The position numbers and the translations under genes were made by a program. Below the pieces are notes generated by a model. It did not search any database and was not told the origin of the DNA. It saw nothing but the letters and a program-made list of their open reading frames with translations. This document shows, in pieces, positions 1 to 8,525 of a stretch of 64,000 nt of DNA; position 1 is the first letter of the stretch, and every line of letters begins with the position of its first letter. The stretch is from Vreelandella populi (lineage in GTDB: Bacteria > Pseudomonadota > Gammaproteobacteria > Pseudomonadales > Halomonadaceae): positions 248,001 to 312,000 of the forward strand of contig NZ_RZHE01000008.1 of assembly GCF_003989825.1 (NCBI RefSeq), given 5' to 3'.

Positions 1-787
1 CGGTATGCTGCAACAGCAGCTTGCCGGCCAGTTGGATAAGATTCTTGCCTTGGAACTGGGCGGCAATAATCCGTTGGTCGTCAAGGATGTGGATGACCAG
101 CGCGCCGCGGTACTGACGATCCTACAGTCGGCATTTTTATCCGGCGGCCAGCGCTGCACCTGTGCGCGCCGCTTGATGATACCCCAGGGTGAGGTCGGCG
201 ACCGGCTGATTGATGCGCTTAGTGACGCGATTGCCAAGCTGCATGTGGCCGGCCAGTTTGAAGAAACACCCGCACCGTTCTATGGCGGCTTGGTAAGTGT
301 GGCGGCCGCCGATGGCCTACTCAAGGCGCAAGATGCACTTGAAGCCCAAGGCGGTACGGTGATCAACCGCATGCAGCGCCTGCAAGACAACACCAGCCTG
401 CTCAGCCCCGCACTGATCGACGTAACCGGCCTGGAAGTACCCGATGAAGAGTACTTTGGTCCATTACTGAAGATTCATCGTTACCGCGACTGGGATGAGG
501 CGCTTACGCTTGCCAATAATACCCGCTACGGGCTTTCCGCCGGGCTGATTGGTGGCGAGCAGGCCGACTGGGACGATTTTCTGCTGAAGATTCGTGCTGG
601 CATTGTGAACTGGAACCGCCAGACCACCGGTGCCTCCGGCGATGCGCCTTTCGGCGGTATCGGCGACAGCGGTAATCATCGCCCCAGCGCCTACTACGCG
701 GCGGATTACTGCGCCTACCCGGTGGCTTCCATGGAGGCCGACACCCTGGAGATGCCTGAGACATTGCCGCCGGGAGTTAGCCTATGA
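1..787 (+). CDS. astD: N-succinylglutamate 5-semialdehyde dehydrogenase, 3' part
   Basis: This is the C-terminal 261 residues of AstD, cut by the window edge; the reading frame is open back to base 2. AstD oxidises succinylglutamate semialdehyde to succinylglutamate with NAD in the arginine succinyltransferase (AST) catabolic pathway. The ALDH signature is visible: the catalytic-glutamate motif LELGGNNP near the start of the fragment and the cysteine motif [11 protein letters not shown] about 35 residues later. The family is about 490 residues long, so roughly half lies upstream of the window. The stop overlaps the astB start (ATGA), so the two genes are almost certainly co-transcribed and translationally coupled. 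Confidence 0.93.
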   Translation, partial: GMLQQQLAGQLDKILALELGGNNPLVVKDVDDQRAAVLTILQSAFLSGGQRCTCARRLMIPQGEVGDRLIDALSDAIAKLHVAGQFEETPAPFYGGLVSVAAADGLLKAQDALEAQGGTVINRMQRLQDNTSLLSPALIDVTGLEVPDEEYFGPLLKIHRYRDWDEALTLANNTRYGLSAGLIGGEQADWDDFLLKIRAGIVNWNRQTTGASGDAPFGGIGDSGNHRPSAYYAADYCAYPVASMEADTLEMPETLPPGVSL

Positions 788-2166
788 GTGGGCTGGCTAA
801 CAGTAGCGCGTATGGCGTGCGCGAAGTCAATTTCGACGGCTTGGTAGGCCCGACGCATAACTACTCGGGGCTGGCCGTAGGGAACGTGGCTTCCATGAGC
901 CATGGTGGCCTGATCTCCAACCCCAAAGAGGGGGCGCTGCAGGGGCTTTTAAAAATGAAGTCGCTGATGGAGGCAGGCTACGCTCAAGGCGTGCTGCCGC
1001 CCCAACAGCGCCCGGATATCAGCGCACTGCGTGATCTGGGCTTTAGCGGCAGCAATCACGAGGTGCTTGCTCGCGCCGCTAAAGAAGCGCCACAACTGCT
1101 GCGGGCCGTATGCTCGGCCTCAAGCATGTGGACAGCCAATGCCGGTACCGTAACGCCCAGCCTGGATGCGCCGGATAGTCGGGTTCACTTTACCCCAGCC
1201 AATCTGCAGTCAAGCTTTCACCGCTTTCTTGAACCGCAAACTACTGGCCGCGTGCTGCAAGCCATTTTTCACAGTGAACAACACTTTGTACATCATCCGA
1301 TGCTGCCCGCCACACCTGCCTTTTCCGATGAAGGCGCGGCTAATCATACCCGCCTATGTGGCGAGTACGGTGAGCCAGGGGTTCACCTGTTTGTGTATGG
1401 ACGTCAGGCATTTGGTGGCGAGCGCGAACCCAAACCCAAACCCAAACCCAAACGCTATCCCGCCCGCCAAACGTTAGAAGCCAGCCAGGCGGTAGCCCGC
1501 CAGCACGGGCTTGTTGAGTCGCAAACGGTGTTTGCCCAGCAGCACCCCGACGCCATTGATGCGGGCGTGTTCCATAACGATGTCATTGCCGTGGGCAATG
1601 GCTCCGTGCTGCTGTATCACGAAATGGCTTTCCTGGATGAAGAGGGTACGCTCGACGAGCTGCGCAGCAAGATGACGACGCCCTTGATTCCCGTTCGGGT
1701 GCCGGTTGAAGCGGTAAGCCTGGAAGATGCGGTGGCGTCGTACCTGTTTAATTCGCAGCTGCTTTCCAACCCGGATGGCACCATGACGCTGGTCGTGCCG
1801 AGCGAATGTCAGGAGCGCGAAGCGGTCTGGCGCACCGTTCAAGATTACCTGCTGGCAGGCAATAACCCGATCAGTGAGGTGGTGGTAAAGGACGTCAAGC
1901 AAAGCATGCGCAACGGCGGCGGCCCTGCTTGCCTGCGCCTGCGGGTCGTTCTGTCAGAAGCCGAGCGCGCAGCACTGACAGGTCGTGTGCTGCTCACTAA
2001 TGATCTTTATGAAGATCTCACTACGTGGGTCAACCGCCATTATCGCGATCGCCTCGCAACACAAGACCTTGCTGACCCGCAGCTCGCAGAAGAATCCCTC
2101 ACTGCCCTGGACGAGCTGACACAGCTTTTGAAAATGGGCTCGGTCTATCCGTTTCAGCTGGAGTAG
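784..2166 (+). CDS. astB: N-succinylarginine dihydrolase
   Basis: AstB hydrolyses N2-succinylarginine to succinylornithine, CO2 and ammonia, an early step of the AST pathway in the cytoplasm. The 460-residue product begins with the family-typical region [18 protein letters not shown] and carries the nucleophilic cysteine at residue 383 in [10 protein letters not shown], with the histidine-containing [11 protein letters not shown] segment about 120 residues earlier. It is slightly longer than the E. coli enzyme (about 447). Part of the excess is a Lys-Pro repeat at residues about 216-223, encoded by four copies of CCCAAA. It overlaps astD by four bases and is followed by a terminator hairpin, so it is the last gene of the operon seen here. 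Confidence 0.95.
   Translation: MSGLANSSAYGVREVNFDGLVGPTHNYSGLAVGNVASMSHGGLISNPKEGALQGLLKMKSLMEAGYAQGVLPPQQRPDISALRDLGFSGSNHEVLARAAKEAPQLLRAVCSASSMWTANAGTVTPSLDAPDSRVHFTPANLQSSFHRFLEPQTTGRVLQAIFHSEQHFVHHPMLPATPAFSDEGAANHTRLCGEYGEPGVHLFVYGRQAFGGEREPKPKPKPKRYPARQTLEASQAVARQHGLVESQTVFAQQHPDAIDAGVFHNDVIAVGNGSVLLYHEMAFLDEEGTLDELRSKMTTPLIPVRVPVEAVSLEDAVASYLFNSQLLSNPDGTMTLVVPSECQEREAVWRTVQDYLLAGNNPISEVVVKDVKQSMRNGGGPACLRLRVVLSEAERAALTGRVLLTNDLYEDLTTWVNRHYRDRLATQDLADPQLAEESLTALDELTQLLKMGSVYPFQLE
1427..1454 (+). repeat. CCCAAA hexanucleotide tandem repeat inside astB
   Basis: Four perfect copies of CCCAAA (1429-1452), flanked by AA and CG, lie in frame within astB and encode a run of alternating Pro and Lys. 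Because the unit is 6 bases, slippage would change the protein by two residues per copy without shifting the frame. It is not part of a larger array. Confidence 0.9.
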
Positions 2167-2188
2167 GGTAGGCACTAGAAAAAAATTG

Positions 2189-2216
2189 AACGCCAAGTCA
2201 TCGCCTTGGCGTTTTA
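2189..2216 (+). terminator. Rho-independent terminator after astB
   Basis: A perfect 9-bp stem (2189-2197 with 2205-2213) with a 7-base loop is followed by TTTT. It sits 22 bases after the astB stop. Confidence 0.8.
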
Positions 2217-2415
2217 CGTTGTATGAGCATCGATATTCATGCAAGGCGGCAAGCGTAAGCACATCACAAGATAATTGGGCGTAAGGACAGTTCTGTCGCG
2301 TATAAGACTGAAAGAGCGCTAGGGCGTATAGTGTTGGTTGTTAGTAAAAGGCGGCCGCTCAAGGGGTTATGGGGAGCATCCGTTGGGAAGTCAGGTTTTG
2401 CTGGAGAGGGTTGAT

Positions 2416-2907
2416 GTGAAAAAAGTGCTGATGAGCGCCTGCCTGCTTGGGAAAAAGGTTCGTTATGATGGCAATGCGCTGACGGTGGCGGATGAAGTGG
2501 TGGCGCGGTGGCGCTCTGAAGGGCGAATCGTTTCCGTGTGCCCTGAAGTGGAGGCGGGAATGAGCATTCCCCGAAAACCCGCCGAAATATCGAGAGGCAA
2601 TGGGCAGCATGTCTTGAGCGGTGAGGCCGAGGTCATTGAAAAGGGCGGCCACAATGTCACCCACGAGTTTCTGGCCGGTGCTGAACTTGCGCTCGATCTA
2701 TGCCGGAAGTTCGATATTAATGTTGCCGTGCTCGCCGAGTTCAGCCCCTCTTGCGGTAGTACGATGATCTATGATGGCAGCTTCTCGGGCAATAAAATCC
2801 CCGGCATGGGGGTGACGGCGGCGTTACTGCGCGAGCATGGCGTTCGCGTATTTAGCCAGCATCAGATGGTCGAGGCGGATAATACGCTGACGGGTAAAAG
2901 TGTTTGA
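2416..2907 (+). CDS. DUF523 family protein, TudS-like [4Fe-4S] thiouracil desulfidase candidate
   Basis: A 163-residue DUF523 protein. I place the start at GTG 2416, because GGAGAGG lies 6-8 bases upstream and the protein then begins directly with the family N-terminus (KKVLMSACLLG); a longer frame exists from 2338 but adds nothing family-like. Three conserved-looking cysteines are Cys9 (SACLLG), Cys42 (VCPE) and Cys113 (SPSCGS). In characterised TudS proteins of this family, three cysteines in these motifs hold a [4Fe-4S] cluster used to desulfurate 2-thiouracil. Function by family only; the natural substrate here is unknown. It is followed closely by a GNAT gene (2927), possibly in the same transcript. 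Confidence 0.82.
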   Translation: MKKVLMSACLLGKKVRYDGNALTVADEVVARWRSEGRIVSVCPEVEAGMSIPRKPAEISRGNGQHVLSGEAEVIEKGGHNVTHEFLAGAELALDLCRKFDINVAVLAEFSPSCGSTMIYDGSFSGNKIPGMGVTAALLREHGVRVFSQHQMVEADNTLTGKSV

Positions 2908-2926
2908 ATGCTGCAGGAGTAGTGAG

Positions 2927-3352
2927 ATGACCCCAATCATTCGGCTGACTCATGACAAGGCGTACGCGGAAAACTTAATTCGTCACAACATGTCAGGCTA
3001 CTACGAGCAGCTGGGCATGCACTGGGATCCTGATTTGTTCGATAAAAACTGGAGCGAGCTTGATGGCTACGAGCTGGTTATCAACGCCTCCAGAGTGGGC
3101 TTGTTGTGTTTAAATCATGATGAAAACGCCTGCTATATTCGAGAGCTGCAAATCGACCCGCTGTGGCAGAGGCAGGGTTTGGGAGCGGCAGCCATTCACT
3201 ATGCACAAGAAACCGCCCGCCAGTTGGACATCCGTTTGCTGCGGCTTCGCGTGTTTTGCATCAACCCGGCGTTAGCGTTCTATGAGCGTATGGGGTTTCG
3301 CATCCGTAAAACACTGGATGATACCCATTATATGGAGCGAAGCATCTTGTAA
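2927..3352 (+). CDS. GNAT family N-acetyltransferase
   Basis: A 141-residue single-domain GNAT protein. The acetyl-CoA pyrophosphate-binding motif appears as LWQRQGLGAAAI (Q/RxxGxG/A), preceded by the beta-strand region IRELQIDP and followed by the motif B-like end NPALAFYERMGF. The start is ATG 2927, with AGGAG about 8 bases upstream; the frame is open further upstream but without a better site. The acceptor substrate cannot be told from sequence. It follows the DUF523 gene by 19 bases. Confidence 0.82.
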   Translation: MTPIIRLTHDKAYAENLIRHNMSGYYEQLGMHWDPDLFDKNWSELDGYELVINASRVGLLCLNHDENACYIRELQIDPLWQRQGLGAAAIHYAQETARQLDIRLLRLRVFCINPALAFYERMGFRIRKTLDDTHYMERSIL

Positions 3353-3372
3353 GGCCCAAAAGCCTTCCAGCG

Positions 3373-4323
3373 TCATGGTGGGTCGATCTTGGCCTGCGGT
3401 TTAACTTTACCGATATTGAGCAGGGCAATGCCTGCCCCTATGAGTAAAATGGCGGGCAGCAAGCCCTCGGGGGCGACTTCCCCCTGAAGCAAGATGGCAA
3501 CTGGCACGCCGACCACTGCCCCGACCGAGCCTAGCAGGCTCAAGAGTACCGGCCCACCGGTTTTCTGAAGCAGGAAAAGCAGTAAAAACTGGCCTGCAAA
3601 CACCACTGATTGAATACCGATCAGCGCCAATGCAAGGCGCTGCCCCTCAGGAATGCCAAGCGAGAAGCCGGGCAGTAGGCTAACGCAGACCAGCAGGGCG
3701 ACGGCGGCGACCAGCATGCCGGGGGCGAGGGCATCGCCCGAGACACCTGCCGGCCAGCGCAGCGTGCGATAAAGGTTGCCGATGGCCAGGAGCACCGGCC
3801 CCGCCAGGGCGAGACAAATCCACACATAGTCGGCATCCGGCGTAGAAAGCTTATGAGCCGCCAGGGTGATGGCGCCGGCAAGGGCGGAAATAACGCCTGC
3901 CGCCCGCAGCACCTGAAAGCGCTCCAGCTTTAATACCAACGCACCCACATAGGTAAGCAGCGGCGGCAGGGTAATCACCAGCGCCACGAAGCCCGCCCCA
4001 ATATGCGGGATAGCCGAGAAGAAAATCAGGTTAGACCCTGCAACGCCCACAAAAGCGGAAACCAGGTAATACTCCAGCGTGCGGCCGGTGACAGGCGGCA
4101 GGTTGCCTCTCAATGCTGCCACCACTAAAAGAATGACGGCGGCGCCTGAAATGGACCAAAACAGAAAGGCGAGGGGGGAAAGCGCTACCTCACCGGCAAG
4201 CTTGGCCAGATTGGTCGAAAGGCCCAGCAGCGCGCCGCCCGTGACAAGATAGATAAAGGCGGCGAGCCGCCTACGTTTTAGTGTTCCAGCAGTAGCCTTT
4301 GATGATTGCATGGCGTGGCCCAT
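3373..4323 (-). CDS. EamA/DMT superfamily membrane transporter
   Basis: A 316-residue inner-membrane protein with about ten hydrophobic segments arranged as two EamA halves, the architecture of drug/metabolite exporters and of some amino-acid exporters. The start is ATG 4323 (an alternative ATG lies four codons in, at 4311). It is divergent from the MarR gene at 4395; the 70-base gap carries two matching palindromes, so MarR control is likely. The substrate is unknown. Confidence 0.85.
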   Translation of the reverse strand: MGHAMQSSKATAGTLKRRRLAAFIYLVTGGALLGLSTNLAKLAGEVALSPLAFLFWSISGAAVILLVVAALRGNLPPVTGRTLEYYLVSAFVGVAGSNLIFFSAIPHIGAGFVALVITLPPLLTYVGALVLKLERFQVLRAAGVISALAGAITLAAHKLSTPDADYVWICLALAGPVLLAIGNLYRTLRWPAGVSGDALAPGMLVAAVALLVCVSLLPGFSLGIPEGQRLALALIGIQSVVFAGQFLLLFLLQKTGGPVLLSLLGSVGAVVGVPVAILLQGEVAPEGLLPAILLIGAGIALLNIGKVKPQAKIDPP

Positions 4324-4335
4324 GTGATGTTTGAA

Positions 4336-4353
4336 TACCTTGATATCAAGGTA
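4336..4353. promoter_or_regulatory. Candidate MarR operator 1
   Basis: A perfect 18-base palindrome, TACCTTGATATCAAGGTA, in the divergent region between the EamA transporter and the MarR gene. Its core (CTTG-ATAT-CAAG) has the size and symmetry of MarR-family operators. A near copy lies 28 bases away centre to centre. Confidence 0.65.
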
Positions 4354-4363
4354 TCTGGTTTTT

Positions 4364-4381
4364 TACCTTGACGTCAAGCTA
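4364..4381. promoter_or_regulatory. Candidate MarR operator 2
   Basis: TACCTTGACGTCAAGCTA, the same palindrome as at 4336 with a CG centre in place of AT and one arm mismatch. The two sites share CTTGANNTCAAG and lie close to the MarR start, which fits autoregulation together with control of the transporter. Confidence 0.62.
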
Positions 4382-4394
4382 AAAAACGGTAAGC

Positions 4395-4892
4395 ATGTGC
4401 GGTATGGATCATGTCGATAAAATACTCACACAGTGGCAACGAGAGCGCCCCGACCTGGACGTCGCCCCCATGGGGACGCTCGGTCGGGTCAAGCGACTGC
4501 ACCAGTGCTTGATGCGGCGCATGGATCAGACCTGGGCGGTGTATGGCCTCAATGATTCAAGCTTTGACGTGCTGGCCACGCTGCGCCGAGAAGGGGCGCC
4601 CTATGCGCTATCACCCAGTGATTTGATGGCCTCCACCATGGTGACGTCCGGTACCATGACGCACCGGCTTCAGCAGCTGGAAAAAGCGGGCTTGATCGAG
4701 CGGGTCAAAAACCCCGCGGATGGGCGAGGGTTTCTGATCTCGCTCTCGGAAAAAGGGCTGGCGTTAATCGATGAGGCCGTCGCGGCCCATGTGGCGACAC
4801 AGGCCGAGCTAGTGAGCGGCTTAAGCGATGAGCAGCGCGTACAGCTGGACGAGCTGCTCAAGCAGTTCCTGGCGGGGCTTGAGTCGACATAG
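4395..4892 (+). CDS. MarR family transcriptional regulator
   Basis: A 165-residue MarR protein (162 if ATG 4404 is used). The winged helix lies at about residues 60-115, with the recognition part TSGTMTHRLQQLEKAGLIER followed by the wing with the typical D-x-R segment PADGRGFLISL. Helices before and after form the dimer domain. It is divergent from an EamA exporter and shares two palindromes with it, so ligand-relieved repression of that exporter is the simplest model (inference). Confidence 0.9.
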   Translation: MCGMDHVDKILTQWQRERPDLDVAPMGTLGRVKRLHQCLMRRMDQTWAVYGLNDSSFDVLATLRREGAPYALSPSDLMASTMVTSGTMTHRLQQLEKAGLIERVKNPADGRGFLISLSEKGLALIDEAVAAHVATQAELVSGLSDEQRVQLDELLKQFLAGLEST

Positions 4893-4912
4893 CGGGCGCC
4901 GGGTCTATCGGG

Positions 4913-5791
4913 CTACTCGTTTTGCTCGCGTACTCCTTGCGTTATGGCATTCATAAACGCTCGTACTCTGGCCGCATAGCGTAAATCGGGGTGAGTCAGA
5001 AACCAGAGTTCGGTGGTGAGCTCTTCAATCGGCTTGCTTAGCCGAATCAACTGGTCATCGGCATCTCCAAGGTAGCAGGGCAATACTGCAATGCCTGCCC
5101 CCTGGCGCACCGCCAACTGCATTCCCAGCATGCTATCCAGCCGGTAGCCTGTGTTTTTATCCATCATCCATTTTTCAAGCGCTACATCGCCCATATGGGT
5201 ATCCGGCCCAATCCAGCTTTCTTCATCCATTGATCCAGTACCCAGCGGCAGAGAAGCCGTTTGCCAGCGTTTTTTCTGCCCGTAAATGGCCAGGCGGATA
5301 TCGGCTAGCCGGCGGCCCACCAGGGTATCGGGCGGGCAACGCGTTGGTCGAATGGCGATGTCGGCTTCTCTTCGCGACAAGCTTTGCAGCCGGTTGGAGA
5401 TAACCACTTCCAGCGTGATATCAGGATACTGCTGGCGAAAGGCTGCAAATAGCGGACACAGCCAGCCTGCAAACAGCGTGTCGGTGGTGGTGATACGCAG
5501 GCTTCCCGAAAGCTTCAGGTCTTGCCCGATAAGGCGGCGCTCAGCGCTATTCACTTCTGCCTGAACGCGTGTGGCCGTTGCCGCCAGATCCTCGCCTGCC
5601 AGTGTCGGGGTATAGCCATGACGATGGCGTTCGAACAGGGCAACGCCCAGGCGTTTTTCAATACCATTAAGACGGCGAAATATGGTGGCGTGGCTGATAT
5701 GCAAGTGTCGGCCAGCACCTGACAGTGAACCTGCCCGAGTGATCGCCAGTATCACTTGAAGGTCATCCCATTTTAAATGCTGTTCAATCAT
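4913..5791 (-). CDS. LysR family transcriptional regulator
   Basis: A 292-residue LysR protein with an N-terminal helix-turn-helix (about residues 9-66, including the LSGAGRHLHISHATIFRRL region) and a C-terminal effector-binding domain. It is divergent from the NQO1-like flavoprotein at 5880, and an inverted repeat lies between them, so it probably regulates that gene. The inducer is unknown. Confidence 0.9.
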   Translation of the reverse strand: MIEQHLKWDDLQVILAITRAGSLSGAGRHLHISHATIFRRLNGIEKRLGVALFERHRHGYTPTLAGEDLAATATRVQAEVNSAERRLIGQDLKLSGSLRITTTDTLFAGWLCPLFAAFRQQYPDITLEVVISNRLQSLSRREADIAIRPTRCPPDTLVGRRLADIRLAIYGQKKRWQTASLPLGTGSMDEESWIGPDTHMGDVALEKWMMDKNTGYRLDSMLGMQLAVRQGAGIAVLPCYLGDADDQLIRLSKPIEELTTELWFLTHPDLRYAARVRAFMNAITQGVREQNE

Positions 5792-5804
5792 GCAAGCCTG
5801 GTTC

Positions 5805-5835
5805 TCATATTTTGGGAATGTTGAGGCAAATATGA
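5805..5835. promoter_or_regulatory. Inverted repeat between lysR and NQO1-like gene
   Basis: Eight-base perfect arms TCATATTT (5805-5812) and AAATATGA (5828-5835) are separated by 15 bases. AT-rich interrupted dyads of this kind are typical LysR binding sites. It lies 14 bases from the LysR start and 45 from the flavoprotein start. Confidence 0.5.
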
Positions 5836-5879
5836 ACAGGGTAGCCTGTCACTGAACCCAGCGACAGGTAAGGTGCTGT

Positions 5880-6632
5880 ATGAACGTATTGATTATCCTG
5901 GCCCATCCAGAGCCGCGGTCGTTTAACGGCGGGCTGGTGGATACCGCCGTTGCTCGATTGAAAAGAGCCGGGCACTCGGTTGACGTGAATGATCTTTATG
6001 CCGAGCGCTTCGATCCGCTAGAACAGGCTGACCACTATTCCCAACGCGCCGATCAGGACTATTTCGCGCCCCTTGACGAGCAGCGCCACCATCACGAGAA
6101 AGCCGCCTTACCGGCGGATATTCAGCGGGAATTGGCAAGACTGGAGTGGGCCGACCTGGTGATTTTTCAGTTCCCCTTATGGTGGCATGCACAGCCTGCC
6201 GTGCTCAAAGGCTGGTTTGACCGGGTGCTGGTTTATGGAGGACGTTACACAAGCCGAATGCGCTACGACCAAGGCTACTTCAAGGGCAAACGCACCATGC
6301 TCTCGGTGACCGCGGGCTCGCCGGAAGCCGCCTTTCAACCCTTTGGCCGAGCCGGCAATATGGTGGCCTGGTTATGGCCCATTCACTCATCGCTTTATTA
6401 CGTGGGGTTTGACGTGCTGGCTCCGCAGGTAAGCTACGGTGTTCAAGGAGGCGGAATTGAGTATAAGAAAGAGGATGCCTTACGCAAACATCTCAATGTC
6501 TGCAAACTGCGCTGGGCCGAGCGTCTAATGCATTGGGAGCGTGAAAAGCCGATACCGTTTGCCGGATGGGAGGACTGGGACAGCGAAGGTATGCTGCTAG
6601 CGACAAGCCCTTGGCGCTGGCGGCTAGGCTAA
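5880..6632 (+). CDS. NAD(P)H dehydrogenase (quinone)-like flavodoxin-fold protein
   Basis: A 250-residue flavodoxin-2 (NQO1/MdaB/KefF-type) protein. It has the N-terminal FMN-binding start MNVLIILAHPEPRSFNGGL, the typical core VIFQFPLWWHAQPAVLKGWFD, and the downstream VYGGRY and SVTAGSPEAAF segments. Members reduce quinones or related electrophiles by two electrons using NAD(P)H, in the cytoplasm. The divergent LysR gene is the likely regulator. The exact substrate is unknown, so no gene symbol is given. Confidence 0.87.
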   Translation: MNVLIILAHPEPRSFNGGLVDTAVARLKRAGHSVDVNDLYAERFDPLEQADHYSQRADQDYFAPLDEQRHHHEKAALPADIQRELARLEWADLVIFQFPLWWHAQPAVLKGWFDRVLVYGGRYTSRMRYDQGYFKGKRTMLSVTAGSPEAAFQPFGRAGNMVAWLWPIHSSLYYVGFDVLAPQVSYGVQGGGIEYKKEDALRKHLNVCKLRWAERLMHWEREKPIPFAGWEDWDSEGMLLATSPWRWRLG

Positions 6633-6730
6633 GCACATATACCGGTTAATACCGTGCTAAAGGCTTCGCTACTCAATCTTGTGTACACTTGGCGTTCGCA
6701 AAATAACGCCACGGGTAAAAGGTAGCCGGT

Positions 6731-7189
6731 ATGTCCTTGGATTTTCGCTGGTCGCGGTTTGATGAGCTCAACACGCGCGAGTTTTACGAGATTGTGAAAG
6801 CGCGTGAGACAGTATTCGTGGTGGAGCAGCAGTGCGCCTATCAAGAGGTTGATGAGCTGGACCCGCTGGCTTGGCATCTTACCGCCACGGTTGAAGGCCA
6901 GCTTGCGGCGTATATCCGCGTGGTGGGGCCGGGCGATAAATTCGACGAGCCTTCCATTGGCCGAGTGATGACCCTTAAAGCCTTCCGGGGCCATCAGTAT
7001 GGCCGTGCTCTTATGAGCGAGGCGATTCGTTTTACCGAGCAAACCTATCCTGGCCTGGGCATCAAAATTGGCGCTCAAGTTTATCTGACCGCTTTCTATG
7101 AGTCGTTTGGATTTAAGCGCGCAAGTGAGCCCTACGATGAAGACGGCATACCGCATATGGATATGACCAAGCCTGCACCCCACGTTTAA
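6731..7189 (+). CDS. elaA: ElaA family GNAT acetyltransferase
   Basis: A 152-residue ElaA-type GNAT. The family-typical N-terminal half is visible (FYEIVKARETVFVVEQQCAY, then EVDELDPLAWHL), as is the acetyl-CoA loop region FRGHQYGRALMSEA. The substrate of ElaA is not established. The stop codon abuts the bluB start codon with no spacing (TAA then ATG), so the two are probably translated from one message. Confidence 0.88.
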   Translation: MSLDFRWSRFDELNTREFYEIVKARETVFVVEQQCAYQEVDELDPLAWHLTATVEGQLAAYIRVVGPGDKFDEPSIGRVMTLKAFRGHQYGRALMSEAIRFTEQTYPGLGIKIGAQVYLTAFYESFGFKRASEPYDEDGIPHMDMTKPAPHV

Positions 7190-7939
7190 ATGACAATGAA
7201 ACAGAAGGCTATACCCGTGACCATTCCAGACGGCTGCTTTACAGAGAGTGAACGCCACGGGCTTTATCGCGCCATCTATGAGCGCCGTGACGTGCGCTCA
7301 CAGTTTCTCCCCGACCCGGTTCCGGCCGACGTGCTTGTGCGTCTATTGCAGGCCGCCCACCATGCACCTTCTGTTGGGTTCATGCAGCCCTGGGATTTTA
7401 TTGTCATTGAAAGTCGTGAGGTCAGGGCATCCATTTTGGCGCTGTTTGAGCAGGCAAACCAAACGGCGGCTGAGCGTTTTGACGGTGAGCGTAAAGGCCT
7501 TTACCGCAGCCTCAAGCTTCAGGGTATCGTCGAAAGCCCCTTGAATCTATGTATCACCTGTGACCGCAGCCGCGGCGGCCCTCATGTATTGGGACGCAAC
7601 AGCATTGTGGAGACAGACCTGTTCAGCACTTGCCTGGCGGTACAAAACCTATGGTTGGCCGCAAGGGCTGAAGGGATTGGCGTCGGCTGGGTAAGCATTC
7701 TTGAGCAGGCTCAGCTAAGCAAGGTCTTGAACCTGCCTGATCACGTATATCCTGTGGCGTATTTATGCCTTGGTTATGTCAGCGAGTTTCTGGATCAGCC
7801 GGAGCTTGAAGCCAAGGGCTGGCGCTCACGGTTGCCGTTAAGCGAGCTAGTACATGGCAATCATTGGGGAGAAGCGCTCATCAATGAGCCGCTTGAAACG
7901 GCGTTAAACGAGCAGCCCATTTCCGGGAAAAACGCATAA
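7190..7939 (+). CDS. bluB: 5,6-dimethylbenzimidazole synthase (BluB)
   Basis: BluB destroys reduced FMN with oxygen to make 5,6-dimethylbenzimidazole, the lower ligand of cobalamin. The 249-residue protein has a nitroreductase-type fold with family-typical segments: YRAIYERRDVRSQFLPDPVP near the start, AAHHAPSVGFMQPW, and LGRNSIVETDLFSTCLAVQN. No other cobalamin gene is present in the window, so it is isolated from the pathway here. A generic nitroreductase is the alternative, but the RRDVR and SVGFMQPW motifs favour BluB. Confidence 0.87.
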   Translation: MTMKQKAIPVTIPDGCFTESERHGLYRAIYERRDVRSQFLPDPVPADVLVRLLQAAHHAPSVGFMQPWDFIVIESREVRASILALFEQANQTAAERFDGERKGLYRSLKLQGIVESPLNLCITCDRSRGGPHVLGRNSIVETDLFSTCLAVQNLWLAARAEGIGVGWVSILEQAQLSKVLNLPDHVYPVAYLCLGYVSEFLDQPELEAKGWRSRLPLSELVHGNHWGEALINEPLETALNEQPISGKNA

Positions 7940-8027
7940 CGTTACGTTAAACGCTCGCTAACTCCCATAGTGATTGACGGTATATATCACTATCATATCT
8001 GCCTTTGCTAAATACTCTGGAAACCGT

Positions 8028-8516
8028 ATGCACGATGCGATCACTATTGAGCGCCTGGACACGGATAGCCCGCATGTGCCCATCGTCGCCAGATGGACGT
8101 TCGAGACCTGGGGGCAGCAGCTGCACCCGGGGCGTACGTTTGCCGAGGCGGTGGAAGAGACCCGCTTGGAGTGCGGCGAGCGGGGCGTACCGTCGCTGTT
8201 CGTAGCGCTTGCAAACGGCGTGGCGGTGGGTACGGCCAGCCTGATTGCCGAGGATATCTCGAGCCGGCCTGAGCTTGCGCCCTGGCTTGCCTCAGTGTTC
8301 GTGCTGCCCCAGTGGCGCGGGCGGGGGATCGCATCACGCCTGGTTCAACGCGTGGAGCAGGAAGCGTTTGAAAACGGTATCAAGCGTTTTTATCTCTATA
8401 CCCCGGATCAGCAGGCGCTCTACCGGCGCCTGGGTTGGCAGGATCTTGAGCAACTTACGTATGGTGGTGAGACGGTGACGATCATGTCGCGCCAGTTGAC
8501 TGCCGAAAGGGATTGA
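8028..8516 (+). CDS. GNAT family N-acetyltransferase
   Basis: A 162-residue GNAT protein with the acetyl-CoA motif VFVLPQWRGRGIASRLVQRV and the closing QQALYRRLGW. The start is taken at ATG 8028; the frame extends upstream to 7974 through AT-rich, non-family-like sequence. The stop is 9 bases before the LysR start at 8526, so they may be co-transcribed. The substrate is unknown. Confidence 0.83.
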   Translation: MHDAITIERLDTDSPHVPIVARWTFETWGQQLHPGRTFAEAVEETRLECGERGVPSLFVALANGVAVGTASLIAEDISSRPELAPWLASVFVLPQWRGRGIASRLVQRVEQEAFENGIKRFYLYTPDQQALYRRLGWQDLEQLTYGGETVTIMSRQLTAERD

Positions 8517-8525
8517 GGAGGCATC

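Noticed and set aside
1427..1454. CRISPR or telomere-like array
   Set aside because: The repeat unit is 6 bases, four copies only, with no spacers and wholly in frame inside astB.
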